A stretch of 64,000 nucleotides of DNA from contig CBFHJA010000022.1 of the NCBI GenBank assembly GCA_965656085.1, forward strand, positions 5,353 through 69,352, written 5' to 3'. A program made the translations under genes and the position numbers. The notes beneath the pieces are model-generated. The model saw nothing but the letters and a program-made list of their open reading frames with translations, was not told the origin of the DNA and did no database searches. The DNA is from Aliishimia sp965656085 (GTDB taxonomy: Bacteria > Pseudomonadota > Alphaproteobacteria > Rhodobacterales > Rhodobacteraceae). Position 1 is the first letter of the stretch; each line of letters starts with the position of its first letter. Positions 53,730-62,386 of this stretch are shown here, piece after piece.

Positions 53730-54718
53730 CAGACAAGGCCAGCCTTGCGGAACTCGGCCAGCATGTCCGCCTCGGGGCGCGGGCCCACATGGGTGATCAC
53801 TTCGCCTGCGCACAAATGTCCCATGCGCCCGCAGGTCTCCAGATCGCAGCCCGTGGCGAGCCCGTAGAGGAACCCGGCGGCGAACTGATCGCCTGCGCCG
53901 GTGGCGTCCACCGGTGTCACCTTGGTCACTGGCAGGTCGTGGCGTTCCTCGCCTGCGATGATCGTCACCCCGTCGCCGGAGCGCGTGCAGACCATCAGCG
54001 GGATCATCGCGGCGGTCTTGGCCATCGCCGCTTCGAGATCCTCGGTCTCGAAGAGCGCGCAAATCTCGTGCTCGTTGCCGATCACATAGTCGAGCTCATT
54101 GCCGATCATGTCGAGGAAGTCCGCGCGGTGGCGCTCGACGCAGAACGGGTCGGAAATCGCGATCCCGGCCTTGCCACCCGCCGCGCGGGTCACGCGCGAA
54201 GCCTTGCGGAACGCCTCTTTGCCCTTGTCCTTGTCGAAAAGGTAGCCTTCGAGAAAGATGATCTCGGCCTCTGCCGCGGTCGCCTCTGGCACGTCCTCGG
54301 GGCCAAGTTCGGCGGAGATGCCCAGATAGGTGTTCATCGAGCGCTCGCCATCGGGGGAGACAAAGATCATCGAGCGCGAGGTCGGCAACTCGCCGCCCGG
54401 CACCGGCGCGTTGACAAAATCGGTGCCGTCCTCGGTCATCGCCTCGGCGTAAAAACGGCCCAGCGAGTCGTCATGCACCCGGCCGATGAACGCGGTCGGA
54501 AGGCCCAGCGCGCCGACGCCCGCGATGGTGTTCGCCACCGCCCCGCCGGGGGTCTGCTTGCGCTCGTTCATCGCCGCGTAAAGCAACTCGCTGCGCTCCA
54601 TCTCGACAAGCTGCATGATGCCTTTGTCGATATCCATCATCTCCAGAAAGCTGTCATCGGCATGGGTGATCACATCGACAACGGCATTGCCGATCCCGGC
54701 GAGTTTGTATTTGGTCAT
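53729..54718 (-). CDS. PfkB family carbohydrate/adenosine kinase
   Basis: A 329-residue ribokinase-fold kinase. PfkB signature 2 is VTPVDATGAGDQFAAGFLYG, containing the catalytic aspartate and anion-hole GAGD. The N-terminal glycine motif reads QTPGGAVANTIAGVGALGLPTAFIGRVHDD. In alphaproteobacteria this group is usually annotated as adenosine kinase; sugar specificity is not proven here. Its start overlaps the nth stop by four bases. Confidence 0.87.
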   Translation of the reverse strand: MTKYKLAGIGNAVVDVITHADDSFLEMMDIDKGIMQLVEMERSELLYAAMNERKQTPGGAVANTIAGVGALGLPTAFIGRVHDDSLGRFYAEAMTEDGTDFVNAPVPGGELPTSRSMIFVSPDGERSMNTYLGISAELGPEDVPEATAAEAEIIFLEGYLFDKDKGKEAFRKASRVTRAAGGKAGIAISDPFCVERHRADFLDMIGNELDYVIGNEHEICALFETEDLEAAMAKTAAMIPLMVCTRSGDGVTIIAGEERHDLPVTKVTPVDATGAGDQFAAGFLYGLATGCDLETCGRMGHLCAGEVITHVGPRPEADMLAEFRKAGLV

Positions 54719-55368
54719 TGGGTTTTTTCCTCATAGGGGCAGAGATCGCGGATCAGGCAGGCCCCGCATTTGGGCTTGCGCGCCACGCAGGTGTAGCGGC
54801 CATGCAGGATCAGCCAGTGATGGGCGTGAAGCTGGAAATCGGCGGGGATGTTGTCCTCGATGGCCCGCTCGACCGCGTCAACGGTCTTGCCCGGCGCGAT
54901 GCCGGTGCGGTTGCCAACGCGGAAGATATGGGTGTCGACGGCTTGGGCGGGGTAGTGCCACCACATATTGAGCACGACATTGGCGGTCTTGCGCCCTACC
55001 CCCGGCAGCGATTGCAGCGCCGCGCGCGAATTGGGCACGACGCCGCCATACTCATCGACGAGGATCTGGCTCATCTTGATGACGTTCTTGGCCTTCTGGC
55101 GGTAGAGGCCGATGGTCTTGATGTGCTCGGTGAGGCCTTCGAGGCCGAGATCGAGCATCTTTTGCGGGGTGTCGGCGATCTTGAAGAGCGCGCGGGTGGC
55201 CTTGTTGACGCCCGCGTCGGTGGCTTGGGCCGAGAGGGCAACGGCGACGACAAGGGTGTAGACGTTGACATGCTCAAGCTCGCCCTTGGGTTCGGGGTCC
55301 GCCGCCTGAAAGCGGGTGAAAATCTCCCGCAGGGTGTTGTAGTCGAGCTGTTTGGGTGCCTTGGCCAT
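54715..55368 (-). CDS. nth: Endonuclease III
   Basis: A 217-residue base-excision DNA glycosylase/AP-lyase for oxidised pyrimidines. Helix-hairpin-helix LPGVGRKTANVVL carries catalytic Lys127, and Asp145 is in AVDTHIFRVGNR. The C-terminal 4Fe-4S cluster uses the Cys pattern CVARKPKCGACLIRDLC. The ATG at 55368 starts the family; the 55530 extension is spurious. nth, kinase and GNAT genes form one minus-strand unit. Confidence 0.96.
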   Translation of the reverse strand: MAKAPKQLDYNTLREIFTRFQAADPEPKGELEHVNVYTLVVAVALSAQATDAGVNKATRALFKIADTPQKMLDLGLEGLTEHIKTIGLYRQKAKNVIKMSQILVDEYGGVVPNSRAALQSLPGVGRKTANVVLNMWWHYPAQAVDTHIFRVGNRTGIAPGKTVDAVERAIEDNIPADFQLHAHHWLILHGRYTCVARKPKCGACLIRDLCPYEEKTQ

Positions 55369-55414
55369 GGCGAGTGGTATGGGGGGATTTTTTTGGGGGT
55401 GCAAGAGCGGGGGG

Positions 55415-55449
55415 ACGCACCTTTGGTGCGTGCTGGGCTTCCAGCCCAG
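55415..55449. repeat. Two adjacent hairpins upstream of nth
   Basis: ACGCACC-TTT-GGTGCGT (55415-55431) and CTGGGCT-TCC-AGCCCAG (55433-55449) are both perfect and separated by one base. They lie in the 205-base gap between divergent nth and the ogt-like gene. I see no other element there. They look like a dispersed intergenic repeat rather than a promoter. Confidence 0.55.
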
Positions 55450-55573
55450 ACCCGGGGATATTTTGAGCCAAAGGAAGGCAGGGGCGAGGCGCTTCGGGCC
55501 TGACGTGGGGCACGAGGGTGAAAAGCGCAATATCCGGGTCGCTGGGCGGGGCGTGTCTCGCTAGATTGGCGGC

Positions 55574-56404
55574 ATGGAACAGGAACACAGCTATCACTAC
55601 GGCGTCATGCGCCGCGCCATCGATCGGATCGACGCTGCGCCCCAGATGCTGTCGCTCGACGCGCTGGCCGCCGAGATGGACATGAGCCCCGCGCATTTCC
55701 AGCGGCTCTTCTCGGCATGGGTCGGGGTCTCGCCCAAGCGCTACCAGCAGTATCTGGCGCTGGGGCACGCCAAATCGGTGCTTGCCGAGCGGTTCACCAC
55801 GCTGGAGGCCTCGATGGCCGCCGGGCTGTCGGGGACCGGGCGGCTGCATGACCTGTTCCTGCGGTGGGAGGCGATGAGCCCCGGTGAGTTTGCCCGGCAA
55901 GGTGGCGGCATGACCATCCGCTATGGCTGGCTCGGCAGTCCGTTCGGCGAGGCGCTCGTGATGGCGACCGAGAAGGGGATTTGCGGGATCGCGTTCTCGG
56001 CAGAGTTCGGGCGCGATTGGGCGTGGGAGGATATGACCGCGCGCTGGCCCGAGGCGGAGTTTGTGGAGGATACCGCTTTCGTGGTGCCTTGGGCCGAGGC
56101 CGCCTTCGCGCAGAAGGGCGAGGCGGCGCTGCACCTGATCGGCGCGCCGTTCCAGATCAAGGTCTGGGAGGCGTTGCTGCGCATTCCCTCGGGCCATGTG
56201 ACGACCTATTCGGAGATCGCCGGGAGCATCGGGTCGCCCCGCGCGGTGCGGGCGGTCGGCACGGCGGTCGGGCGCAACCCGGTCTCGTGGCTCATTCCCT
56301 GCCACCGGGCGCTGCGCAAATCCGGCGCGCTGGGCGGCTATCACTGGGGGCTGCCGATGAAGCGCGCGATGCTGGCCTATGAGGCGGCGCGCGCCGAGGC
56401 GTGA
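55574..56404 (+). CDS. AraC-HTH / methylated-DNA-[protein]-cysteine methyltransferase fusion
   Basis: A 276-residue Ada-like protein without the N-terminal zinc-binding methylphosphotriester domain. Residues 20-100 form an AraC-type HTH (LSLDALAAEMDMSPAHFQRLFSAWVGVSPKRYQQYLALGHAKSVL). Residues 150-276 form an O6-alkylguanine transferase domain with the active-site motif IPCHRAL (Cys243) and the DNA-binding GSIGSPRAVRAVGTAVGRNPV. It removes O6-methyl groups and may act as a regulator. It is divergent from nth, making a small DNA-repair pair. Confidence 0.92.
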   Translation: MEQEHSYHYGVMRRAIDRIDAAPQMLSLDALAAEMDMSPAHFQRLFSAWVGVSPKRYQQYLALGHAKSVLAERFTTLEASMAAGLSGTGRLHDLFLRWEAMSPGEFARQGGGMTIRYGWLGSPFGEALVMATEKGICGIAFSAEFGRDWAWEDMTARWPEAEFVEDTAFVVPWAEAAFAQKGEAALHLIGAPFQIKVWEALLRIPSGHVTTYSEIAGSIGSPRAVRAVGTAVGRNPVSWLIPCHRALRKSGALGGYHWGLPMKRAMLAYEAARAEA

Positions 56405-56413
56405 GGGCCGCGC

Positions 56414-57808
56414 TCAGCCCGGCGTTACGACCGTCGGCTGGCCGAGCGCGTTTTCCAGCACCTGCCCGGCGGCAAGCAGCACATCCTCGCGGAACTTCTG
56501 CCCCAGAAGCTGCACCCCCGCAGGCCGCCCGCCGCGTGTGCCCGTGGCTACCGCGAGCCCCGGCAGACCGAGCGTGGGCAGCGCGCGCTGGGTCAATTGC
56601 GCCTCGAAGATCCGCGCGAAGGCCGCTTCGGACTGAATGTCGAGTTGTTGCTCGAAGGGGGCCTCGCCCGACACCGGGCACAGGACCAGCGGGTAGTCCT
56701 CCATGAACAGCGTCCATTCGCGGATCAGCCCGGCCCGCGCCTGCAAGGCCTGCATCAGATCGTCGAAGCCGACCTCGCCGGCATCCTGGCACATTTGCGC
56801 ATAGACGAACTCCGCCTCCGCGTCGGCCTCCCGCGCGACCATGTCCTTCGCCCCGACCTGCATCTCCGCCATCCACAGGCAGGCGTTGATCGCGGCGGCG
56901 CGGCGCATCGGCGGGCAAGCGGCCTCCTCGACGGTCCAGCCGGAGGCCCGCAGGATCTCCGCCGCCTCCATCAGCCCCGCCACGACCTCCTCCGACACCG
57001 GCATGTCATCGGGCGCGACGCAGAGCGCCGCGCGCTTCGGCACCTCGCCCTGCACCAGAGCCGCGGGCACATGCCACGGATCGCGCGGATCGGGCGCAGA
57101 CATGGCCGCGAGGGCAAGCTCGATATCGGCGATGCTGCGGGTGAGCGGGCCGGACACCGCCATCAATTGCCCGCCAATGAAGCGATCCGGGGCGCTGGCA
57201 TTCCACGCAGGCACCCGGCCCAGCGTCGGGCGCAAACCGTGCAGGCCGCAGGCATAGGCCGGGTAGCGCACCGATCCGGCGATATCGGTGCCATGCCCGA
57301 TGGCACACAGCCCCGCCGCCACAGCAGAGCCTGCCCCGCCCGACGATCCGCCCGGCGTGATCCCAAGGTCGCGCGGGTTGAGGGTCTGCCCGTGCAGGCT
57401 GTTCTTGGTGAACCAGCGCATCGAAAAGGCCGGGGTATTGGTGCGCCCGACGATCACCGCGCCAGCCTTGCGCAGGTTCGCTACTACCGGGTTGTCCGCC
57501 TCGGCGACATGATTTTCGAGAAGCCGCAGCCCGTTCGTCGTGGCGTGGCCTTTCTGATCGACATTGACCTTGGTCGTCACCGGCACCCCGCAAAGCGGGC
57601 CGGGCGTGTCACCGCGCGCGATGGCCGCGTCGATGGCACGCGCGGTGTCGAGGGCCTCTTCGCGGCAGTCCTGCACGATGGCATTGATTGCCGGGTTCAC
57701 CGCGTCGATCCGGTCCAGATGGGCCTGCGCGACCTCGGTGGCGGAGACCTCGCCCGACTGCACGTGTGCCGCGATCTCGCGCGCGGTCATTTGCCAGATA
57801 TCGCTCAT
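56414..57808 (-). CDS. Amidase (amidase signature family)
   Basis: A 464-residue hydrolase with the Ser-cis-Ser-Lys triad: Lys80 (PVTTKVNVDQ), Ser155 (TPGGSSGGAG) and nucleophile Ser179 (HGTDIAGSVRYPA). It hydrolyses amides or related C-N bonds; GatA-like roles are unlikely, since the gat operon is absent. Substrate unknown. It is divergent from the molybdenum hydroxylase operon, with 361 bases between. Confidence 0.92.
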   Translation of the reverse strand: MSDIWQMTAREIAAHVQSGEVSATEVAQAHLDRIDAVNPAINAIVQDCREEALDTARAIDAAIARGDTPGPLCGVPVTTKVNVDQKGHATTNGLRLLENHVAEADNPVVANLRKAGAVIVGRTNTPAFSMRWFTKNSLHGQTLNPRDLGITPGGSSGGAGSAVAAGLCAIGHGTDIAGSVRYPAYACGLHGLRPTLGRVPAWNASAPDRFIGGQLMAVSGPLTRSIADIELALAAMSAPDPRDPWHVPAALVQGEVPKRAALCVAPDDMPVSEEVVAGLMEAAEILRASGWTVEEAACPPMRRAAAINACLWMAEMQVGAKDMVAREADAEAEFVYAQMCQDAGEVGFDDLMQALQARAGLIREWTLFMEDYPLVLCPVSGEAPFEQQLDIQSEAAFARIFEAQLTQRALPTLGLPGLAVATGTRGGRPAGVQLLGQKFREDVLLAAGQVLENALGQPTVVTPG

Positions 57809-58169
57809 CGCCAGTGTCCTTGCCGTTTCGAGGTCGTGTCAGCGGCGAAACTGGCACCGCCGCGCGGGCGTGTCGACCGCAATCTGCACTCTGGCCCCGC
57901 CGGGGGGGGGCACCCGGGGTGTCGGCACGGCACCCTGTGGGGCGGGCATTTTTTGGGGCCTACGGCGAGACTGCGGGAAGCGGCGGGCCGCCCGTGGGCT
58001 GGGCAACCATCCGCAATTTTTCGGCAACCTTGACGGAAAGGGTTTTCTTTGACCGTCAGTCGCTCCAAACTATGCGAAATCCATCACGCGGCAGGTGACG
58101 CGGCAGGTAGCAAGGCGACCGGATCGAATGCGCGCGAGTCTTGGCACCCGGAGCACCAAAGGGGGATCC
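57809..58169. other. 361-bp region before molybdenum hydroxylase operon with repeats
   Basis: No gene is seen. The region has a run of nine G at 57902-57910, an inverted repeat TGACGG-N16-CCGTCA at 58031-58058 with an inner AAAG/CTTT pairing, and a tandem repeat ACGCGGCAGGT at 58086 and 58098. These lie between the divergent amidase and the coxM-like gene, and at least one is probably a regulator site. Confidence 0.5.
58031..58058. promoter_or_regulatory. Inverted repeat upstream of molybdenum hydroxylase operon
   Basis: TGACGG and CCGTCA, 16 bases apart, with an AAAG/CTTT inner stem leaving a 2-nt bulge. About 110 bases upstream of the first gene. A dyad operator or leader hairpin. Confidence 0.35.
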
Positions 58170-59030
58170 ATGAGATACGAACGTCCATCGAATATAGAGG
58201 ATGCGGTCGGGCTTCTGGCGAGCGCAGGCGACGCGGCTTTCGTGCTTGCGGGCGGAACCGATCTGCTTGTGCGGATGAAAAGCGATGACTTTCACGCTGG
58301 CCTCATCGTCGACATCAAGGCCATCGGCGGGATGTCGGATATCGTGGAAACCGAGGACGGGTTCGTCATCGGCGCGGGGGTCCCCTGCGCCGCGCTCGGC
58401 GAGCATGCAGGGCTTTGCGCGGCATGGCCTGGACTGGTCGAGGCTGCCCACCTGATCGGCTCGACCCAGATACAGGGCCGCTGCACGATCTCCGGCAATC
58501 TGTGCAACGCCTCGCCCGCCGCCGACAGCGTGCCCGCGATGGTGGCCGCCGGGGCGCAGGCGCGTATCGCCGGGCCGACCGGCACCCGCCTGCTGCCGGT
58601 GGAAGACGTGCTTCAAGGGCCGGGCAAGACCGCTCTGGAGAAGGGCGAGTTGATCGAGGCGATCGTGCTGCCCAGCCAAGCCGCGCGCGGGGCCGATTGC
58701 TATCTGCGTTTCACGCCGCGCACGGAAATGGACATTGCCGTGGTCGGTGCGAGCGTGAGCCTGTCGCTGGGCTCGGATGGCGCCGTCGAGACCGCCCGCG
58801 TTGCGCTTGGCGCGGTCGGGCCGAAGGTTGCGCGTGTCGAGGAGGCTGCCGAGGCCATTATCGGCACCAAACTCGACGAGGCCGCTCTGGACGCGCTGGC
58901 TGCGGCCTGCTCTGCGGCGGCGAGCCCGATCGACGACAAGCGTGGAACGATCGATTTCAGAAAACAGGTCGCGGGCGTGCTGGCGCGCCGGGCGGCCCGC
59001 AGTGCCTATGACCGCGCGGGAGAAAAGTGA
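58170..59030 (+). CDS. Molybdenum hydroxylase FAD-binding subunit (CoxM/XdhB-like)
   Basis: A 286-residue FAD-binding subunit of the xanthine dehydrogenase/CO dehydrogenase superfamily. FAD motifs are VLAGGTDLLVRMKSD and the second ADP-binding segment TISGNLCNASPAAD. It passes electrons from the 2Fe-2S subunit to an acceptor. The ATG at 58170 follows AAAGGGGG; the frame opens upstream to 58095 without family sequence. Its stop overlaps the next gene by one base. Confidence 0.93.
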   Translation: MRYERPSNIEDAVGLLASAGDAAFVLAGGTDLLVRMKSDDFHAGLIVDIKAIGGMSDIVETEDGFVIGAGVPCAALGEHAGLCAAWPGLVEAAHLIGSTQIQGRCTISGNLCNASPAADSVPAMVAAGAQARIAGPTGTRLLPVEDVLQGPGKTALEKGELIEAIVLPSQAARGADCYLRFTPRTEMDIAVVGASVSLSLGSDGAVETARVALGAVGPKVARVEEAAEAIIGTKLDEAALDALAAACSAAASPIDDKRGTIDFRKQVAGVLARRAARSAYDRAGEK

Positions 59031-59512
59031 TGTCTGCGATAGCTGTCTCAACAACGATCAATGGCGATGAGGTGGAATATCTCTGCCAACCCGACGAAAG
59101 CCTGCTCGACGTGCTGCGCAACCGCCTCGGCCTGATGGGCTCGAAGGAAGGCTGCGGCACCGGCGATTGCGGCGCCTGCACGGTGGAGATGGAGGGCCGC
59201 ATCGTGTGCTCCTGCCTTGTGCTCGGGGCGGAAGCCGATGGCCAGTCCGTGGAAACCATCGAAGGCATGGCCAAGGGCAGCGATCTGCACCCTTTGCAAC
59301 GTAAATTCATCGAACACGCCGCCCTGCAATGCGGCATCTGCACGCCCGGCTTTCTGGTGGCGGCCAAGGCGCTGCTGGAGACCAATCCGGACCCCAGCGA
59401 AGAGGAGATCCGCTTCTGGCTCGCGGGCAATCTCTGCCGCTGCACCGGCTATGACAAGATCGTCCGCGCCGTTCAGGACGCGGCGCGTGAGATGAGAGGA
59501 GAGGCGGCATGA
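59030..59512 (+). CDS. Molybdenum hydroxylase 2Fe-2S subunit (CoxS/XdhA-like)
   Basis: A 160-residue small subunit with two [2Fe-2S] clusters. The plant-type N-terminal site is GCGTGDCGACTVEMEGRIVC (Cys-x4-Cys-x2-Cys...Cys) and the C-terminal helical site is CGICTPGF ... CRCTGY. ATG at 59030; a GTG one codon before is possible. Co-translated with the FAD and Mo subunits. Confidence 0.96.
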   Translation: MSAIAVSTTINGDEVEYLCQPDESLLDVLRNRLGLMGSKEGCGTGDCGACTVEMEGRIVCSCLVLGAEADGQSVETIEGMAKGSDLHPLQRKFIEHAALQCGICTPGFLVAAKALLETNPDPSEEEIRFWLAGNLCRCTGYDKIVRAVQDAAREMRGEAA

Positions 59513-61773
59513 GCTTCGACGCAACCTATCATGAACACACGTTCAAATCCGTTGGGACCCGCCCGCTGCGCCCCGACGGGGTGGACAAGGTCACGGGCCG
59601 GGCGCGCTATGGCGCGGATTTCAACATGCCGGGCCAGCTTGTGGCCCGGGTGCTGCGCAGCCCCCACGCCCATGCGCGGATCGTGCGGATCGACACCGCG
59701 AAGGCCGAGGCGCTCAAGGGCGTCAAGGCGGTGGTCACCGCCGCCGATCTGCCGGACCTCACGGGTGGCGACGACGCGCTCTTCGCGATCCTCGACAATT
59801 GCATGGCCCGCGAGAAGGCGCTTTATGACGGGCACGCGGTCGCGGCTGTCGCGGCCATCGACGCAAAGGTCGCCAAGGAGGCGCTGAAGCTGATCGAGGT
59901 CGAATACGAGGTGCTGCCGCATGTGACCGATGTGGACGAAGCGGTGCGCCCCGATGCCCCGGTGATCGACGATCAGGTCTTCACCGCCGGGGTCGAGCCC
60001 GCGCCAAGCGCTCCGTCCAACGTCGCCGCGCGCTCGGAATTCGGCAATGGCGATGTCGAGGCGGGCTTTGCCAAAGCCGACGTGATCGTCGAGCGCAGCT
60101 ACCGGACCGAGCAGACCCATCAGGGCTATATCGAACCCCATGCCTGCGTGGCGAGTTGCAATGCCGATGGCACGGCGGAGCTTTGGGTCTGCACGCAGGG
60201 CCATTTCGTCTATCGCCAGAACTGCGCCGACCTGCTCGGGCTCGACGTGTCAAAGCTGCGCGTCACCTCCTCCGAGATCGGCGGGGGGTTCGGCGGCAAG
60301 ACCCATGTCTGGGCCGAGCCTGTCGCGCTGGCGCTGTCGCGCAAGGCCGGGCGGCCTGTGAAGCTCGTCATGTCGCGCGAGGAAGTGTTCCGCGCCTCCG
60401 GGCCGACCAGCGCGACCTCCATCGACGTCAAGATCGGCGCCACCAAGGATGGCCGCATCACGGCGGCGACCGCGACGCTGCGCTACACCAATGGCCCCTA
60501 TGCCGACGCATGGGCAGAAACCGGCGCGATGACCTCCTTTGCCTGCTATGACCTCGAAAACGTCAAGACGGTGGGCTATGAGGTGATCGTCAACCGGCCC
60601 AAAGTGGCGGCCTACCGCGCGCCCTCCGCGCCGATGGCGGCCTTCGCGGTGGAAAGCGCGATTGACGAATTGGCCGGCAAGCTCGGCATCGACGCGGTGA
60701 AACTGCGGATCAAGAACGCCGCGAGCGAGGGCACGAAGTCCTCCTATGGTCCGGTCTATGGCCCCATCGGCATCGGCCCGACCTTGCTGGCCGCGCAATC
60801 GCACCCGCATATGTCCGCCCCGCTCGGCCCGAACCAAGGGCGCGGCATGGCCTGCGGCTTCTGGTTCAACTTCGGCGGGCAGACCTGCGTGGACCTCAAC
60901 GTGGGTCAGGACGGCACCGTGACCATCGCGGTCGGCACCGTCGATGTGGGCGGCTCGCGCGCCTCGCTGTCGCTGGTCGCGGCGGAGGAGCTTGGCATTG
61001 CCTATGAGGACGTGAAGGCGGTTGTCGCCGACACCTCCACGCTTGGCTACAACGACATGACCGATGGCAGCCGGGGCACGTTCTCCTCGTCCATGGCGAC
61101 GATCTCGGCGGCGCGCAACGCCATCGAGGTGATGCGCCACCGCGCCGCGCTGATGTGGGATATCCCCGTGGAAGATGTTTATTGGGAGGACGGCCACGCC
61201 AAGGCGGGCGGCTCGAAATACGACAATCTCGCCCCGCTCTCGGTCAAGGAGATCGCCGCCGAGGCTGGCAACACCGGCGGGCCGATTGCCGGGCATAGCG
61301 AGCTTGTGGCCGATGGTGCGGGCGTGTCCTTCGCCACGCATATCTGCGATGTCGAGGTCGATCCCGAGACCGGCTCCACGCGGGTGATCCGCTACACCGT
61401 GATTCAGGACGCGGGCAAGGCGGTGCATCCGTCCTACGTGGAAGGCCAATACCAAGGCGGCGCGGCGCAGGGCATCGGCTGGGCGCTGAACGAGGAATAT
61501 ATCTACGGATCCGACGGACGCCTGCAGAACCCCGGTTTCCTCGACTACCGCATCCCGGTCTGTTCCGATTTGCCGATGATCGACACGCAGATCCTCGAAA
61601 TCCCGAACCCCAACCACCCTTACGGCGTGCGCGGGGTGGGCGAGACCTCCATCGTGCCGCCGCTTGCCGCAGTGGCGAATGCGGTGTCGAACGCGGTCGG
61701 CGTGCGCCTGTCCCATGTGCCGGTCTCGCCGCCGCGCATTCTGGCCGCGCTGACTGCACAGAAGGGCGGCTAG
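59509..61773 (+). CDS. Molybdenum hydroxylase large (Moco) subunit
   Basis: A 754-residue molybdopterin-binding subunit of normal length for this group. Motifs are SSEIGGGFGGKTHVWAEPVAL, the substrate-loop region VAAYRAPSAPMAAFAVES and the C-terminal GVGETSIVPPLAAVANAV with the catalytic Glu (GVGE). The loop is neither AYXCSFR (form I CO dehydrogenase) nor AYRGAGR (form II), so it is probably not a CO dehydrogenase, but another aldehyde, N-heterocycle or aromatic hydroxylase. It starts four bases inside the 2Fe-2S subunit gene. No maturation gene of the CoxDEF type follows. Confidence 0.93.
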   Translation: MSFDATYHEHTFKSVGTRPLRPDGVDKVTGRARYGADFNMPGQLVARVLRSPHAHARIVRIDTAKAEALKGVKAVVTAADLPDLTGGDDALFAILDNCMAREKALYDGHAVAAVAAIDAKVAKEALKLIEVEYEVLPHVTDVDEAVRPDAPVIDDQVFTAGVEPAPSAPSNVAARSEFGNGDVEAGFAKADVIVERSYRTEQTHQGYIEPHACVASCNADGTAELWVCTQGHFVYRQNCADLLGLDVSKLRVTSSEIGGGFGGKTHVWAEPVALALSRKAGRPVKLVMSREEVFRASGPTSATSIDVKIGATKDGRITAATATLRYTNGPYADAWAETGAMTSFACYDLENVKTVGYEVIVNRPKVAAYRAPSAPMAAFAVESAIDELAGKLGIDAVKLRIKNAASEGTKSSYGPVYGPIGIGPTLLAAQSHPHMSAPLGPNQGRGMACGFWFNFGGQTCVDLNVGQDGTVTIAVGTVDVGGSRASLSLVAAEELGIAYEDVKAVVADTSTLGYNDMTDGSRGTFSSSMATISAARNAIEVMRHRAALMWDIPVEDVYWEDGHAKAGGSKYDNLAPLSVKEIAAEAGNTGGPIAGHSELVADGAGVSFATHICDVEVDPETGSTRVIRYTVIQDAGKAVHPSYVEGQYQGGAAQGIGWALNEEYIYGSDGRLQNPGFLDYRIPVCSDLPMIDTQILEIPNPNHPYGVRGVGETSIVPPLAAVANAVSNAVGVRLSHVPVSPPRILAALTAQKGG

Positions 61774-61777
61774 CGAG

Positions 61778-62023
61778 ATGGTGGAGGTGACGCTCTGGGC
61801 GGGCCTGCGGCCGCTCGCGGAGGGTCGGGAACACGTCTGCGTGGAGGCGACAACGATCCGGGAGCTTCTGCGCAAGCTCTCGGAGCGCTATCCGGGCCTT
61901 GAGGAGCCGTTGAAGACCAACGTCGCTGTGGTGATCGACGGCACTGTGTACCGCGACGACCGCTCCCAAGAGATACCGCCCAGCGCAGAGGTCTTCCTGA
62001 TGCGCCGCCTCGCCGGCGGCTAG
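61778..62023 (+). CDS. MoaD/ThiS family sulfur-carrier protein
   Basis: An 81-residue ubiquitin-like protein ending in the diagnostic Gly-Gly (LMRRLAGG), which is adenylated and thiocarboxylated in molybdopterin synthesis. It starts at an ATG 4 bases after the large-subunit stop, so it belongs to the same operon. The usual MoaE partner is absent here. It may serve pterin supply for the neighbouring molybdoenzyme or a dedicated sulfuration step. Confidence 0.82.
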   Translation: MVEVTLWAGLRPLAEGREHVCVEATTIRELLRKLSERYPGLEEPLKTNVAVVIDGTVYRDDRSQEIPPSAEVFLMRRLAGG

Positions 62024-62164
62024 GCAGCGAGGCGCCCGGCGCCCCTTTTCTTCCAAGAAAAGTGCCCCGGCCCGAAGGTTGACGCGTGGGCATCGAACGA
62101 TGCGTTAACCTCGCCCGGCATCCCACGCCAAGAACCGTCCAATCCGTCTGTCCGGGAAGAAAAG
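62024..62164. terminator. Hairpins after MoaD-like gene
   Basis: CTTTTCTT-CC-AAGAAAAG (62044-62061) is a perfect inverted repeat, and AGGTTGAC (62076-62083) pairs with GTTAACCT (62104-62111, one G-T pair) around the perfect stem GCATCG-AA-CGATGC (62090-62103). They likely end the molybdenum hydroxylase operon and precede the element boundary. Confidence 0.45.
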
Positions 62165-62210
62165 TGGTGAGCCCTGCAGGATTCGAACCTGCGACCCACT
62201 GATTAAAAGT
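62165..62210 (-). tRNA. 3' half of tRNA-Lys(TTT): attachment-site duplicate
   Basis: On the minus strand these 46 bases read as anticodon loop CTTTTAA (anticodon TTT), the 3' anticodon stem TCAGT, variable loop, T-arm with GTTCGAATCC, the acceptor strand and a coded CCA. The 5' half (D-arm, GTAGAGC) does not follow to the right; the sequence becomes AT-rich instead. This is therefore not a functional gene but the typical copy of a tRNA 3' end that marks the boundary of an integrated element. The tyrosine recombinase starts 176 bases further on. Confidence 0.9.
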
Positions 62211-62386
62211 CTTACGGAAATTACTTCTACACATCACTAGGGAGTTCTCGCCAGTTACTTATATACCTGTTTTTATGATATTAATCTAATTTTCGACGCC
62301 CAACACTCACGTCATAGCTCTTTATCTTTCTATCAGATTTGCTTACCCTGTGCTTACCTAAGCCATTTCGAGAAGGACCAACAAAA
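62211..62386. other. AT-rich stretch between tRNA fragment and integrase
   Basis: Base composition shifts sharply to A+T compared with the flank. It holds a pair GCTTACC (62341 and 62352, 11 bases apart) and two ATTACTT/GTTACTT-like motifs, which are candidate integrase arm sites or promoter elements. No gene is seen. Confidence 0.5.

Noticed and set aside
57902..57910. Run of nine G as a phase-variation tract
   Set aside because: It lies in an untranslated gap and not at a promoter spacer that I can place, so slippage would have no obvious target.
59509..61773. Aerobic carbon monoxide dehydrogenase large subunit
   Set aside because: Neither the form I nor the form II active-site loop is present and CoxDEF-type genes are absent.
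62165..62250. Complete tRNA-Lys gene
   Set aside because: The D-arm and 5' acceptor strand are missing; the sequence beyond 62210 does not pair with the 3' half.
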